From: an uncultured Clostridia bacterium
GTDB taxonomy: Bacteria > Bacillota > Clostridia > Saccharofermentanales > DTU023
NCBI GenBank assembly: GCA_946220865.1
Contig: CAMJYM010000002.1
Span: 77,705-141,704, forward strand
Length of the DNA stretch: 64,000 nucleotides
Direction of reading: 5' to 3'
The notes beneath the pieces are model-generated. The model was not told the origin of the DNA and searched no databases. It saw only the letters and a program-made list of their open reading frames with translations. Position numbers and translations under genes: made by a program. Of the stretch, positions 16,080 through 24,303 are shown one piece after another; position 1 is the first letter of the stretch; each line of letters starts with the position of its first letter.

Positions 16080-17300
16080 ATGAACAACGTTCGCAAAGTC
16101 TGTGATGATCTTTACTGGGTCGGTGCCAATGACCACCGCACCGCCCTTTTCGAAAACATTTTCCCCATCCCCCGCGGCGTGTCCTACAACTCCTACGTGC
16201 TGCTGGACGAAAAAACCGCGGTCTTCGATTCCGTCGACTGGAATTATGGCAATGAGTACCTGCACAATGTTGAAGAGACCCTTGCTGGCCGTCCACTCGA
16301 TTACATCATCGTCAACCATATGGAGCCGGATCACTGTGCCTCCATCGGCCTGATTCATCAAGTCCATCCGGAAGCCACCATTGTCTCCACCGAGCAGGCC
16401 TTCCAGATGATGGATCAATTCCAGTTTGATTTTGGCGATGCGAAAAAGCAGGTTGTCAATGAATTTGACACCCTCTCGCTCGGCAAACACAATCTGCTCT
16501 TTGTCTACGCCCCCATGGTTCACTGGCCCGAGGTCATGATGACCTTTGACACGACCAATGGCGTGCTCTTCTCGGCCGACGCTTTCGGCACCTTCGGCGC
16601 TCTGGACGGCGTGCTCTTCAACGACGAAGTCAACTTTGAGCGCGACTGGCTGCCCGATGCCCGCCGTTACCTCACCAACATCGTTGGCAAGTACGGACCG
16701 CAAGTTCAGGCCATTCTCGCCAAAGCCGGCACCATCGACATCAAAATGCTCTGCCCGCTGCACGGTCCGGTCTGGAGAAGCAATCTCGGCTGGTTCATCG
16801 ACAAATACGACAAATGGAGCAAATACGAACCCGAAGAAAAGGGCGTCATGATCGCTTATGCCTCCATGTACGGCCACACGGCCTACACGGCCCAGGTTCT
16901 CGCCTCTCTGCTGCATGAGCGCGGCGTGCACAATGTCGTCGTCTACGACGTCTCCAACACCCATATGTCGCAGCTCGTTTCCGAGACCTTCCGTCTCAGT
17001 CATGTCGTGCTGGCCTCAGTGACCTACAACCTCGGCATCTACCCCATCATGCACAACTACCTCATGGATCTGGCCGCCCTCAACGTGCAGAACCGCACCT
17101 TCGCCCTGATTGAAAACGGCACCTGGGCCGCTAAATCCGGCGACCTCATGGAAGAACTGCTCAACACGCAGTGCAAGACCATGGACATCATGAGTGACCG
17201 TGTCACCGTCAATTCCGCCCTCAACGAAGGCAATCGCAGCGACATGGAAGCCCTTGCCGACGCCCTCGCCGAAGACATCCTCGGCAAAAAGAGCAAGTAA
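16080..17300 (+). CDS. fprA: Flavodiiron protein (A-type flavoprotein, FprA family)
   Basis: 406-residue flavodiiron protein that reduces O2 to water and/or NO to N2O in the cytoplasm of anaerobes. N-terminal metallo-beta-lactamase-like diiron domain (1-250) with the HxExDH ligands H80, E82, D84, H85 (HMEPDH) and later ligands in APMVHWPEVM, SADAFGTFG and LCPLHGPVW. C-terminal flavodoxin domain (about 255-400) starting MIAYASMYGHTAYTAQ, the FMN phosphate loop. It has no rubredoxin domain of its own; that domain is supplied by the preceding fusion protein. Good ribosome-binding site (GAAAGGAAATCTT). The unit ends at the hairpin at 17328. Confidence 0.95.
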   Translation: MNNVRKVCDDLYWVGANDHRTALFENIFPIPRGVSYNSYVLLDEKTAVFDSVDWNYGNEYLHNVEETLAGRPLDYIIVNHMEPDHCASIGLIHQVHPEATIVSTEQAFQMMDQFQFDFGDAKKQVVNEFDTLSLGKHNLLFVYAPMVHWPEVMMTFDTTNGVLFSADAFGTFGALDGVLFNDEVNFERDWLPDARRYLTNIVGKYGPQVQAILAKAGTIDIKMLCPLHGPVWRSNLGWFIDKYDKWSKYEPEEKGVMIAYASMYGHTAYTAQVLASLLHERGVHNVVVYDVSNTHMSQLVSETFRLSHVVLASVTYNLGIYPIMHNYLMDLAALNVQNRTFALIENGTWAAKSGDLMEELLNTQCKTMDIMSDRVTVNSALNEGNRSDMEALADALAEDILGKKSK

Positions 17301-18405
17301 GCCTCAGCCTCCATAAAGCTGAACAAAAGGACTGTCCCTCAAAAACACGAAAGTGCTGAGGGGCAGTCCTCTTTTTATGCACGGCAATCTCAGACTGCCC
17401 CCTTACGCAATCAATGGAAAAAATATTGTGGTAACAATAGTTTTTTAATGAAGAACTCTTATCTCGCGTCATGTCAAAGGCTCCGTCAAAAGCCAGATAA
17501 GTCTGTGAAAGGGGTACATAAAGAATTTCTATTTCATAACCTTCCTCTAATTCAATGAACAAGTGGAAGTTCCCTTTTTGCAAGTTCGCAGCAGTCTTAT
17601 CATCTTCGGACAGCGCCTCAATCTCACCCTCTGTGCCTATTATCTCAGAGCGTAAGCTAATGCTTTCTTCGGTCACTTTACTGAAGTCGTAAGATTCACG
17701 TTTCAACTGGCTGACTTTTTCATGATTACTGGGTAAACCTTGCCATCTTAAGTCATTTAAAACCTGCTGCAAACGTTGACATTGTTTGTCGTAACCTATA
17801 TTTTTGCAATCCCTGATATTTTCTATTATTTTCACAATTGTATTTTGTTCTTTGATCAGGCGGATCAGTGAACCGTCCTGACCTCGAACCTCAATTTTTA
17901 TCACCTTTTGTGGACATTCGTACTTCATTAATGCAGCATTAATGGTGGTTCCCTCCGGGATGCTGATCTTATATCCCTTTGTGCATATGAGGTGATATGA
18001 GCCTTGGTTCTTCAATATAAGAATCGCATTGCTCCTGGGATAATTTGCATAACGATATACTTTACTTCCTACTAGTTCCCGACACGCTCCTACTGGTGCG
18101 CTCGTGACATCTCCAACATATTCCCCGATATCCTTATCACATATTGAAATATCTTCTTCTCTTAAAGGCAGATTAAACCGAAGTCGATCTTCACGAGTGG
18201 CCACACGATATTCCAGGTCATCAAGATGATCAATATGAAGAGGACCTATCCCTGACGGGAGTACCAAATCCTTGTCGCACAAAAGCATGGTGTCGGAATG
18301 ATGATGACAGGATGTACAAATTTCCTCAAACAAAATAAAGAGTGCCCCCAAGGCTATGAGAAAACATATAAATAATAAGATGCGTTTTGAACCTTGTTTT
18401 ATCAT
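17221..18405 (-). CDS. Unrecognised single-pass membrane protein; 3' end uncertain
   Basis: I do not recognise the protein. From ATG 18405 it has a basic N-terminus, one membrane helix (ILLFICFLIALGALFILF), then about 300 extracytoplasmic residues, including CTSCHHH just after the helix and a repeated-looking beta-rich region (IGEYVGDVTSAPVG...SKVYRYANYPRSNAILILKNQGSYHLI) reminiscent of small sensor-like lipoproteins of Firmicutes. The frame has no stop until 17221, so its last roughly 55 residues run antisense through the flavodiiron terminator and the 3' end of fprA. These are Arg/Cys-rich and probably not native; a frameshift or mutated stop near 17400-17450 (stops exist in other frames at 17403, 17411 and 17445) is likely. 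The frame is also open upstream to TTG 18489. It follows the 41-residue peptide gene by 7 bp and has no ribosome-binding site of its own. Confidence 0.5.
   Translation of the reverse strand: MIKQGSKRILLFICFLIALGALFILFEEICTSCHHHSDTMLLCDKDLVLPSGIGPLHIDHLDDLEYRVATREDRLRFNLPLREEDISICDKDIGEYVGDVTSAPVGACRELVGSKVYRYANYPRSNAILILKNQGSYHLICTKGYKISIPEGTTINAALMKYECPQKVIKIEVRGQDGSLIRLIKEQNTIVKIIENIRDCKNIGYDKQCQRLQQVLNDLRWQGLPSNHEKVSQLKRESYDFSKVTEESISLRSEIIGTEGEIEALSEDDKTAANLQKGNFHLFIELEEGYEIEILYVPLSQTYLAFDGAFDMTRDKSSSLKNYCYHNIFSIDCVRGQSEIAVHKKRTAPQHFRVFEGQSFCSALWRLRLTCSFCRGCLRRGRRQGLPCRCDCLR
17328..17376 (+). terminator. Rho-independent terminator after the flavodiiron gene
   Basis: AGGACTGTCCCTCA pairs with TGAGGGGCAGTCCT (14-bp stem, one mismatch) around a 15-nt loop and is followed by CTTTTTAT. 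The minus-strand frame of the next gene runs through this element. Confidence 0.9.
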
Positions 18406-18412
18406 ATATATT

Positions 18413-18538
18413 TTATATTCGTGAAAATAATGCTTTCTTAAAAAAGGTACATTCAGTAGCAGCTCTAACAACATGTTGTCCCGATCCAAATACGACTAAA
18501 ACGAGCAAAAAACAGAGAATAGCTCTAAATATTTTCAT
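18413..18538 (-). CDS. Secreted 41-residue peptide, unrecognised
   Basis: Short gene with an unusually strong ribosome-binding site (GGAGGAGGGTAAA before the ATG at 18538). The 41-residue product opens MKIFRAILCFLLVLVVFGSG, a classic signal peptide, with a possible cleavage after VVRAA, and leaves a mature tail of about 15 residues with one Cys and several basic residues (TECTFFKKALFSRI). It is in a different frame from the following membrane-protein gene, which begins 7 bp after its stop, suggesting translational coupling. Possible roles are a signalling or bacteriocin-like peptide or a leader peptide controlling the downstream gene. Alternatively it is the 5' remnant of a frameshifted precursor. 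Coding is likely from the ribosome-binding site and signal peptide; function unknown. Confidence 0.5.
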   Translation of the reverse strand: MKIFRAILCFLLVLVVFGSGQHVVRAATECTFFKKALFSRI

Positions 18539-18802
18539 TTTACCCTCCTCCTAAAATGTAAAAAAGCTTGCTAACATTTTGAAATACTTAACAATAAAAT
18601 TTTAAAAAATATTATATACTATTTTATTATTTGCTGTCGAATATAGCTTGGAACTCATCATTTTATGTTTCACAGCTGCTCAGGCAGTAGCAATACTATT
18701 AAATTTCGTCTAAAATGGAATCAGATTCCGGAATTGACGGAAAATTGAATGGGAATCTTAAATGAACCGAGCGTTGAATCAGATTCCTGAAGGACACAAC
18801 AT
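18539..18802. promoter_or_regulatory. AT-rich divergent region with paired palindromic GAATCAGATTCC boxes
   Basis: AT-rich divergent promoter region between the secreted-peptide gene (minus) and the DUF4143 ATPase (plus). The 12-bp near-palindrome GAATCAGATTCC occurs at 18718-18729 and 18776-18787 (58 bp apart); the first copy extends to the perfect GGAATC-A-GATTCC. The second ends 15 bp before the ATPase start codon, placing it where a repressor would block translation or transcription. No gene seen. Confidence 0.4.
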
Positions 18803-20023
18803 ATGACATATATCAGGCGCGAAATCGAAGAACACGTTAAAACTTTAGTTCATTCTTTTAAGGTCGTATTGGTAACCGGACCTCGGCAGGTTGGCAAATC
18901 GACCTTATTAAAGGAATTGTTTCAAGACCAATATCGCTATGTCAGTTTAGACGACATCAATGAAGTTCAAAGCGCACGTCTGGATCCTAAACTCTTTTTC
19001 ATTAACCACCCGGGAAAACTGATTATTGACGAAATTCAGCTTTGCCCGGAACTTTTCCCTGAAATCAAACGCCTCGTCGACCAGAGCGAAAACAGTGGAC
19101 AGTTTATTCTGACGGGCTCTCAGACTTTTTCTCTCATGGCCAATGTCAGCGAAAGTCTGGCAGGCCGGGTGGGGTTAATCGAACTCAAGCCCTTATCGAC
19201 GCGGGAGATCCAGGGAAAGGGAAAAAACGCACCTTTCAAGCCCTCCATGGAAAAAATAAACTCAATCGTACCTGAGATCTCATACCCTGAACTTTGGAAA
19301 ATCATTCACCGGGGTTCCCTTCCTGAACTTTACCGCCAGCCGTCACTCCCAGCCGAAAGTTATTACGCTTCCTATGTCTCAACCTTTATTCAAAGGGACG
19401 TCCGGCAAATAACTGCGATTCAGAATTTAAGTCTGTTTAATCGCTTTATTTCTGTTCTGGCTGCACGAATAAGCCAGGAGCTCAATTATTCCAGCATCGC
19501 TCAGGAAGTTGGGGTCGACCAGAAAACGATTAAATCCTGGATAGGCATACTGGAAGCAAGTGGTATTGTTTATATTATCCAGACCTTTTCAAACAATCTG
19601 CTCAAACGCGTCACCAAAGCTCCTGTCCTGTACTTTTTTGACACAGGTCTCGCTGCCTATCTTGGACGGTGGAAAACTCCGGAAACTTTGCAGAACGGAG
19701 CCTATTCGGGCGCTATTTTAGAAAATTACTGTGTCTCAGAAATCATCAAATCCTACAGCAACCAAGGTGTCGTCCATTATCCCCTGTTTTTCTATCGCGA
19801 CAAAGATCAAAGGGAAATTGACTTGATTATTGAAGAATCAGGTACCCTTTATCCCATAGAAATCAAGTCATCCGCCAGCCCTCAGCCAGCCATGACCCGG
19901 CATATGGCCATTCTGGAAAAAGCCCAGGGTTATAAGCTCGGCCTAAAGACCATCCTGGCCCAGGTCGATCGTTATTACTTACTGAGTGAAAACACCCTCG
20001 TCTGCCCGATTAAAGATATTTAA
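18803..20023 (+). CDS. AAA ATPase with DUF4143 domain
   Basis: 406-residue P-loop ATPase of the widespread AAA/DUF4143 family. Walker A GPRQVGKST (about residues 26-34), Walker B KLIIDEIQLCPE, sensor-like FILTGSQTFSLM. A middle winged-helix region contains SQELNYSSIAQEVGVDQKTIKSWIGILEASG. The C-terminal DUF4143 domain has the nuclease-like signature REIDLIIEESGTLYPIEIKSSA (D...E-x-K, PD-(D/E)XK-like). Usual length. These proteins are common accessory genes of unknown physiological role. It is a single gene with its own palindromic boxes upstream. A second, distantly related member is at 40159-41475. Confidence 0.9.
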   Translation: MTYIRREIEEHVKTLVHSFKVVLVTGPRQVGKSTLLKELFQDQYRYVSLDDINEVQSARLDPKLFFINHPGKLIIDEIQLCPELFPEIKRLVDQSENSGQFILTGSQTFSLMANVSESLAGRVGLIELKPLSTREIQGKGKNAPFKPSMEKINSIVPEISYPELWKIIHRGSLPELYRQPSLPAESYYASYVSTFIQRDVRQITAIQNLSLFNRFISVLAARISQELNYSSIAQEVGVDQKTIKSWIGILEASGIVYIIQTFSNNLLKRVTKAPVLYFFDTGLAAYLGRWKTPETLQNGAYSGAILENYCVSEIIKSYSNQGVVHYPLFFYRDKDQREIDLIIEESGTLYPIEIKSSASPQPAMTRHMAILEKAQGYKLGLKTILAQVDRYYLLSENTLVCPIKDI

Positions 20024-20136
20024 CTGGCCGACCCGCCTGTTTCGGACAACCTGCCTCAACGTGCTTTTTTACCTTCGCAGTAGAACGTTCTGATGAATAA
20101 GCTCCACATAAGAACTCATGGGTACTCAACTGACGT

Positions 20137-20628
20137 CTACATTTTTGCCTGCGTCAGATCGGCAAAGCGAAACGCAAACGCCGCGGCCAGCGCCCTGGGT
20201 TCCACCTCCATCTGAAAGCCGATTTTCCCGGCACTGACCAGAATCGTGGGCTGATCTTCGGCACTTGCATCAATAACCGTAGGGAACTCCTTTTTCATGC
20301 CCAGCGGTGAGCAGCCTCCATGAACATAGCCCGTCGTCGGCAGCAGATCTTTTTGCTTCAACATGGCCACAGATTTTTCACCACAGGCCTGCGCCGCCTT
20401 TTTCAGGTCAAGCTCCCCGACGGCAGGAAGGACAAAAACATAGTGCTCGCCACTTTTTCCCAGCGTCACCAGTGTCTTAAAAACGCGCGCAGGATCCACA
20501 CCCAGGACTCTCGCGACCTCTTCAGCCGAGAGGCTCGCTGTTCCCTCATAACTGTGAGGCGTATACGCCAGACCCGCCTGCTCAAGAAGCCGCATGGCAT
20601 TCGTTTTCACAAAACCTTTTTTGGACAT
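20137..20628 (-). CDS. ybaK: YbaK/EbsC-type Cys-tRNA(Pro) deacylase
   Basis: 163 residues, full length. YbaK-family trans-editing enzyme that hydrolyses Cys mis-attached to tRNA-Pro. Family features: N-terminal TNAMRLLEQAGLAYTPHSYEG, ARVFKTLVTLGKSGEHYVFVLPAVGELDLKKAAQACGEK with the conserved Lys, TTGYVHGGCSPLGMKKEFPTVID with the Gly-rich substrate loop, and ILVSAGKIGFQMEV. Monocistronic, convergent with the ATPase gene. Start ATG 20628 is preceded by GGGAGGATC. Confidence 0.93.
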   Translation of the reverse strand: MSKKGFVKTNAMRLLEQAGLAYTPHSYEGTASLSAEEVARVLGVDPARVFKTLVTLGKSGEHYVFVLPAVGELDLKKAAQACGEKSVAMLKQKDLLPTTGYVHGGCSPLGMKKEFPTVIDASAEDQPTILVSAGKIGFQMEVEPRALAAAFAFRFADLTQAKM

Positions 20629-20790
20629 AAAAAAGATCCTCCCTTTTTATCCCTTTGCTTAATAGGCATTTCCTTCCTGGCCTCTCTTAGCGTTCTTCTT
20701 TCCCTTATCTTATTCATAAAGCCTCCAGCGTCAATCTATTTGCTGGATCCTCCTTAAAAACGAGCTCAGAGGAGACTGTCATAAATGATT

Positions 20791-20828
20791 ACAGAGAAAC
20801 ATAAGAGACAGAGAAACATAAGAGACAG
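20791..20828. repeat. Tandem duplication of a 17-bp unit
   Basis: ACAGAGAAACATAAGAG occurs twice without spacer (20791-20807 and 20808-20824) followed by four bases of a third copy (ACAG). Confidence 0.8.
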
Positions 20829-21088
20829 CGAACCACTCCATACGCGGACAATTTATATAAGTGTTTTTATACATTCTCCAGATAAAAGAGCTTCGAAGCT
20901 AATAGACTTAAGTTTAGAAATACCTGAACTGTGAGGTCACCAAAAATGACGTTCAGAATGAACTATCGGACCACTGAAAAAACCCTCACAGCAGTTAAAA
21001 CGTCAAAACACAGAATGTTTGAAGCAAAAATCAATAATACAGATTGCTTAAAGCAATAAGGTAACTCGCCAAAAAATTATAAGCCAAA

Positions 21089-21117
21089 TTGACAGAGATC
21101 AAACTTATCTCTAGAAT
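21089..21117 (+). promoter_or_regulatory. Sigma-A promoter of the peptide-transport operon
   Basis: Consensus -35 TTGACA (21089-21094), 17-bp spacer, -10 TAGAAT (21112-21117). Transcription would start near 21124, leaving an unusually long leader of about 215 nt before the substrate-binding protein gene. Confidence 0.65.
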
Positions 21118-21338
21118 ATAAAATTAAATGTGGGTATAAAATATCTCCCGAGAGGCTTAAATCATTGGTGTTAAAACAAATTTCGTAAGCGGTAAGAGAT
21201 TCATAAAAACAGAATTTTGATAATTCAAGATTCTGCCACACTTACGGTCATTTGTTCTTTTAAATATGAATGCCTTTGCTGCTATTAAGCTTTTAGGATG
21301 TACTTTAATACCCCGGGGAAACCTGAAAGGAGACGTGT

Positions 21339-23249
21339 ATGAAAAAAATCATCGTTTTACTTCTCTGTCTGCTCATGCTGGCGCCTGCCTGCCTGTTCGC
21401 TCCTGGAGTAAAAGCAGAAGAAATTAAGGATTGGGTTGAATATGAGCTTCAATCCAACGAAATGACCACCTTTAATATTTTCCACACTCACTCAGCCGTT
21501 GATTTTAACATTCTCACGAATGGTATTGACGCACTGCTCACGCACAATAATTATGGCCAGCTTCTGCCCAATATTGCCGATAAATGGGAAACTCCCGATA
21601 ATGGCAAAACCTGGAATTTCCATATTCGTGATGGTGTGACCTGGGTGGACATGAATGGTGAGTATAAGGCAGATGTCGTCGCTGAAGACTGGGTCTGGGG
21701 CTTGGAATGGGTGCTGAACTTCCACAAAAATGACTCATACAATACTTCCATGCCGATTGAGATGATTAAAGGAGCAAAAGAATACTACGAGTATACCAAG
21801 GGGCTGGACGCTGAAGAAGCCAAAGCTCTGAAACTGGATAAATTCCTGGAAATGGTTGGCATTGAGGCTGTTGATAAAAATACATTAAAGTATACGCTAA
21901 ACAGTGAATATCCTTATTTCGCTACTCTGGCCACCTATGCCTGTCTCTATCCTGTTAGCGGTAAACTGCTCGAAGAAATAGGTGTTGATGGGTTCCGTGC
22001 GGCGACCAATGAAAACATCTGGTACAGCGGCCCCTATCTGGTGACAAGCTTTATCCATCAAAATGAAAAAGTTCTGAGCAAAAATCCTTCCTACTGGAAC
22101 AAGGAAGCTAAAGTTTTTGATACCATCACCATCAAGATGGTGGAGTCTGATGAAATGGCATTTCAGCTTCTGCAAACCGGTGAAAACAACCGCTGTTTCC
22201 TTACTGAAGCCAATTTGCAGACGATCTGGAAAAACAAGGATAACGAATTCCATGACTACCTCGTGGAAAATCGTCCTTCTGTGACCTCCATGCAGATTCA
22301 CTTTAACTTTGACAAGCTTAACGAAGACGGCAGCAAGGATGAAAACTGGAATAAGGCCATTGGTAATCTGGCCTTCCGGCAGTGCTGGCTCTATGGCATT
22401 GATATGACACCTGCACTAAGCCGGGTTAATGCCATCAATCCGATTGGTTCCGCCAACTACACCTACTCTTCTCCTAACCTCGTCTATGATGACAACGGCG
22501 TCGATTACCGCGATCTCGTTCTCGAACGTCTGAACATCAAGCCAGACCCGGATAAATTCGTCCGTTATGATGCCGAGAAGGCTGCAGCCCTGAAAAAGCA
22601 AGCAATGGAAGAACTCAGTGCCGAAGGCGTGACCTTCCCCGTTAAGGCTGTTTTCTATGTGAAGAGTGGCGATCAGACCGAGTTTGATACAGCCACCGTC
22701 TGGAAACATTTGATCAAAGACTCCCTGGGCGATGATTTTGTTGTCATGGAAATCAAGGAATTTGTCTCCTCCCGTAATGAAGAAGTGATCGAGCCACAGC
22801 TTTACGGTTTCTGCTTCAACGGCTGGAGCCCTGATTACGGCGATCCGATCAGTAACGTTGCCCAGGAAACCATCGGCGAAGACAATGCCTTCTATTCTGT
22901 TGAGTACAGCAATATCAATAACGTTGACAAAGATACTGAACTGGTCAAAGAATACGAGGAATATACGCACATGGTGCGTGAAGCCGCTGCTATCAACGAT
23001 GATATGAACGCCCGCTATCATAAATTCGCGGATGCCGAAGCCTATCTCGTCGAACACGCTTTTACCATTCCTTACTATGTCTCGGTGGCGTGGATGATTA
23101 CCAATTTCAACGTCTATTCTAAGATTTATTCACCCTATGGTATTCAGGTGAACAGACGAGTCAACTGGGAGACCAGCACAGACTTTTATACGACTGAAGA
23201 ATACAAAACTTTCAAAGAAGCCTTTGAAGCGGGAAAACCCGGGAAATAA
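21339..23249 (+). CDS. Peptide/oligopeptide ABC transporter substrate-binding protein
   Basis: 636-residue extracytoplasmic solute-binding protein of the OppA/DppA class (SBP family 5). Signal peptide MKKIIVLLLCLLMLAPACLF with a possible lipobox LAPAC, otherwise cleaved after VKA. Family motifs: LLPNIADKWETPDNGKTWNFHIRDGVTWVDM near residues 70-105 and FNGWSPDYGDPISN in the C-terminal lobe. It binds peptides outside the membrane for the permeases encoded just downstream. Strong ribosome-binding site (GAAAGGAG). A 10-bp hairpin separates it from the permease gene, a common way to keep the binding protein in excess. The long size is typical for oligopeptide rather than dipeptide binders. Confidence 0.93.
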   Translation: MKKIIVLLLCLLMLAPACLFAPGVKAEEIKDWVEYELQSNEMTTFNIFHTHSAVDFNILTNGIDALLTHNNYGQLLPNIADKWETPDNGKTWNFHIRDGVTWVDMNGEYKADVVAEDWVWGLEWVLNFHKNDSYNTSMPIEMIKGAKEYYEYTKGLDAEEAKALKLDKFLEMVGIEAVDKNTLKYTLNSEYPYFATLATYACLYPVSGKLLEEIGVDGFRAATNENIWYSGPYLVTSFIHQNEKVLSKNPSYWNKEAKVFDTITIKMVESDEMAFQLLQTGENNRCFLTEANLQTIWKNKDNEFHDYLVENRPSVTSMQIHFNFDKLNEDGSKDENWNKAIGNLAFRQCWLYGIDMTPALSRVNAINPIGSANYTYSSPNLVYDDNGVDYRDLVLERLNIKPDPDKFVRYDAEKAAALKKQAMEELSAEGVTFPVKAVFYVKSGDQTEFDTATVWKHLIKDSLGDDFVVMEIKEFVSSRNEEVIEPQLYGFCFNGWSPDYGDPISNVAQETIGEDNAFYSVEYSNINNVDKDTELVKEYEEYTHMVREAAAINDDMNARYHKFADAEAYLVEHAFTIPYYVSVAWMITNFNVYSKIYSPYGIQVNRRVNWETSTDFYTTEEYKTFKEAFEAGKPGK

Positions 23250-23271
23250 GTTTTCTTAAGCTTCAACTTTT

Positions 23272-23306
23272 GCATTCTGCCGGTTCATGCTGAGCTGGCA
23301 GAATGC
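23272..23306 (+). terminator. Intercistronic hairpin (attenuator/stabiliser) after the binding-protein gene
   Basis: A perfect 10-bp stem GCATTCTGCC (23272-23281) with GGCAGAATGC (23297-23306). The following CTCTTAAC is not a strong T-tract, so partial termination or mRNA stabilisation is more likely than full termination. Confidence 0.6.
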
Positions 23307-23352
23307 TCTTAACCTGAACCCGCATTGGCGGAACAATGAACAGGGAAACCAT

Positions 23353-24303
23353 ATGGCCATTTATATCTTGAAAAGGCTATTTCAGTCTTGCATTACCGTA
23401 TTGATTATCGTGACACTCGTTTTCTTGATGTTACGTATGCTGCCGACAGACTACTATTTCACCGAAAACGAGCTGACCAAACTCAACGAAGAACAAAAGC
23501 ACGACATCCTAGAAGCCCAAGGTCTTCTGGATCCCCCACTGATTCAGCTTGGCCGCTTTTACAAAGACTTGCTGCAAGGAGATCTGGGCACCTCACGGCG
23601 CATCAAGAGCGGTCAGCCTGTGACCAAATTGATCGGAAAGAAGCTTGTTATATCCATGAAAATGGGTTTGATAGCCCTTGGCATTTCTTTGTTCGTCGGC
23701 GTGATCAGCGGAGTTTTTCAGGCTCTGCGCAAGGGCAGGCTATTTGATAAAATTGGTACAGCTTACACCATTTTTGCCAATGCGGTTCCCAAACTTGTAT
23801 CGTATTCGCTTATTCTGGTACTGGGCGCACGTGTTTTCAACCTACCGTCCATGTTTACCTACCGTAATGTCGTGCGCTCAAGTATTTTGCCAGTCATTTG
23901 CCTTTCTCTCGGCACGATAGCCAGTTATATGATTTGGACACGGCGTTATATGGTGGATGAACTCAGCAAAGACTATGTGCGTCTGGCCAAGATTAAAGGT
24001 TTGTCAGACCGGGCAATCGTCTTTAAGCACGTCCTTAAAAACGCGTTCGTTCCGCTGGTTCAATTTATTCCCGGCGCTTTTCTCTACACTATGGGTGGAT
24101 CTCTCCTCGTAGAGCGTTTCTTTTCTGTCCCTGGAATGGGAACTTTGCTCACAGATGCCATCAACCGTTATGATACGTCTGTCGTGCAAATTGTCATCAT
24201 GTTCTACGCTGTTCTTGGCGTGCTCGGCGTTTTACTCGGAGACCTTCTCATGATTATGATCGATCCGCGTATTCGACTGACAAATGATAAAGGAGCACGC
24301 TGA
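23353..24303 (+). CDS. Peptide ABC transporter permease (OppB/DppB-like)
   Basis: 316-residue inner-membrane permease with six helices. Start chosen at 23353 (AGGGA upstream; family start MAIYILKRLFQSCITVLIIVTLVFLMLRMLP). EAA-loop-type region RRYMVDELSKDYVRLAKIKGLSDRAIVFKHVLKNAFVPL, which docks on the ATPase, lies in the C-terminal half, followed by GSLLVERFFSVPGMGTLL. Its stop overlaps the start of the OppC-like gene (TGATG). Second gene of the peptide importer operon. Confidence 0.94.
   Translation: MAIYILKRLFQSCITVLIIVTLVFLMLRMLPTDYYFTENELTKLNEEQKHDILEAQGLLDPPLIQLGRFYKDLLQGDLGTSRRIKSGQPVTKLIGKKLVISMKMGLIALGISLFVGVISGVFQALRKGRLFDKIGTAYTIFANAVPKLVSYSLILVLGARVFNLPSMFTYRNVVRSSILPVICLSLGTIASYMIWTRRYMVDELSKDYVRLAKIKGLSDRAIVFKHVLKNAFVPLVQFIPGAFLYTMGGSLLVERFFSVPGMGTLLTDAINRYDTSVVQIVIMFYAVLGVLGVLLGDLLMIMIDPRIRLTNDKGAR

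Larger units (their letters stand above)
20629..21338. other. 710-bp intergenic region upstream of the peptide transporter
   Basis: No gene found. It holds a duplicated 17-bp unit (20791-20828), a good promoter (21089-21117) and a 215-nt leader before the peptide-binding protein gene. The leader contains a possible imperfect long-range stem joining GTAAGCGG near 21187 to CCACACTTAC near 21236, and a CCCCGGGG palindrome near 21310 just ahead of the ribosome-binding site GAAAGGAG. Confidence 0.5.

Noticed and set aside
14405..16096. 563-codon open frame antisense to the acyl-CoA dehydrogenase fusion
   Set aside because: It is a shadow of a GC-rich coding strand: the plus-strand gene has all catalytic motifs and a strong ribosome-binding site, and the antisense product has no recognisable domain.
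16017..17003. 328-codon frame antisense to the flavodiiron gene
   Set aside because: Same codon-bias shadow; no motifs and no start signal.
18200..18330. CTSCH as a c-type heme site in the unknown membrane protein
   Set aside because: A single CXXCH in a protein without other cytochrome features and no maturation genes in the window; likely chance.
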